Shown here: positions 63,801 to 64,000 of the stretch, one piece after another
How the letters are laid out: each line of letters opens with the position of its first letter
Numbering within the stretch: the stretch's first letter is position 1
Source of the DNA: Prevotella sp.
GTDB lineage: Bacteria; Bacteroidota; Bacteroidia; Bacteroidales; Bacteroidaceae
Reading direction: 5' to 3'
Assembly (NCBI GenBank): GCA_017470055.1
Contig: JAFUFD010000004.1
Location: 1-64,000 of the forward strand
Length of the DNA: 64,000 bases
Translations under genes and position numbers: made by a program
The notes under the pieces: model-generated
Databases searched by the model: none
Told to the model about the DNA's origin: nothing
What the model saw: only the letters and a program-made list of their open reading frames with translations

Positions 63801-64000
63801 ATGAAAGTATCACTGTTACAGACAGATATAGCGTGGGGAGATATTCCAGAGAACATTCGTAGGGCTGAAGAACTTATGAGCGTTTCCGATGGTAGTGACT
63901 TGTATGTCTTACCCGAGATGTGGAGTACGGGGTTTGCCACTCTGCCAGAAGGTATCGCCCATCAAGAAGAGCATAACGATGCTTTAAGGTGGATGCGCCA
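63801..64000 (+). CDS. Carbon-nitrogen hydrolase (nitrilase family, omega-amidase-like), 3'-truncated
   Basis: Only the first 66 codons lie in the window: MKVSLLQTDIAWGDIPENIR, then DLYVLPEMWSTGFATLPEGI. The Glu in LPEMW matches the first catalytic residue (Glu) of the nitrilase Glu-Lys-Cys triad, and the wording resembles YafV/omega-amidase members. Substrate unknown. Confidence 0.85.
   Translation, partial: MKVSLLQTDIAWGDIPENIRRAEELMSVSDGSDLYVLPEMWSTGFATLPEGIAHQEEHNDALRWMR

Overview
The window is a chromosomal stretch of a Bacteroidetes bacterium, most likely Prevotellaceae. The evidence is promoter boxes of the Bacteroidetes form TTTG-N19/20-TAnnTTTG, a lineage-specific DUF4295 gene after rpmG, fused lpxC-fabZ, an HU-CCDC81/SPOR protein, FadL/OmpP1 and type IX secretion cargo ending in a YDLSGRR...KG...NGK tail. 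Base composition looks moderate (mid-to-high 40s % G+C by eye). It is mostly core chromosome; no prophage, intact insertion sequence, CRISPR array or rRNA operon was seen.

Layout. 1-1.3 kb: 3' part of a HipA-type kinase and a broken ATP-binding/AlbA_2-type regulator, the only clear accessory remnant. 1.46-8.87 kb (minus): operon serS - fused nfn-type flavin/Fe-S oxidoreductase - DUF486 membrane protein - PD40 propeller protein - nucleoside phosphorylase - mnmE, with several ATGA overlaps; prmA lies upstream. 9.9-12.4 kb (plus): Gly/Tyr-rich secreted protein and FadL-type outer membrane protein. 12.4-13.57 kb: gene-poor region with a small ORF, a candidate structured RNA, one copy of a dispersed repeat with its own minus-strand promoter, and seven exact 21-bp tandem repeats. 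13.57-20.06 kb (minus): lpxD - lpxC/fabZ - lpxA - miaA - PBP1A, preceded by an HD phosphohydrolase. 21.4-28.4 kb: T9SS subtilisin, trmN6, MORN/GH25 muramidase, nudC, kdsB, and a MORN-repeat protein. 28.4-32.9 kb: YhcH-like protein, glycogen branching enzyme with a histone-H1-like tail, dapA, AraC regulator. 32.95-36.66 kb: a partner-switching cassette (SpoIIE phosphatase, RsbW-like kinase, STAS protein, membrane HATPase protein) without a sigma factor.

37.2-40.5 kb and 51.2-52.6 kb: two similar surface-protein loci. Each is a large exported protein followed at once by a 59-residue peptide with a shared N-terminal signature; this is the best candidate for an undescribed system here. Between them are tRNA-Arg(ACG), htpG, map, tsaD, pncC/cinA, rpmB-rpmG-DUF4295, ftsY-rimO, an HU gene, an HU-transmembrane-LysM protein with an internal 21-bp repeat tract, and an isolated cobD. 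52.6-53.1 kb holds a palindromic 22-bp tandem repeat and the second copy of the dispersed repeat. 53.1-64 kb: leuB and a TPR protein, rpmA/rplU with a complex leader, the operon lon - tgt - lptF/G-like permease - rhlE-like helicase, an FHA/zinc-ribbon protein, a SPOR/HU-CCDC81 protein, and the start of a nitrilase-family amidase.

Themes: envelope biogenesis (lipid A, peptidoglycan synthesis, Lpt permease, FadL), translation and tRNA modification (mnmE, miaA, tsaD, tgt, rimO, trmN6, prmA), and two proteins that each join an HU-like domain to a peptidoglycan-binding domain across a membrane segment. All assignments come from reading the sequence; no database search was run.
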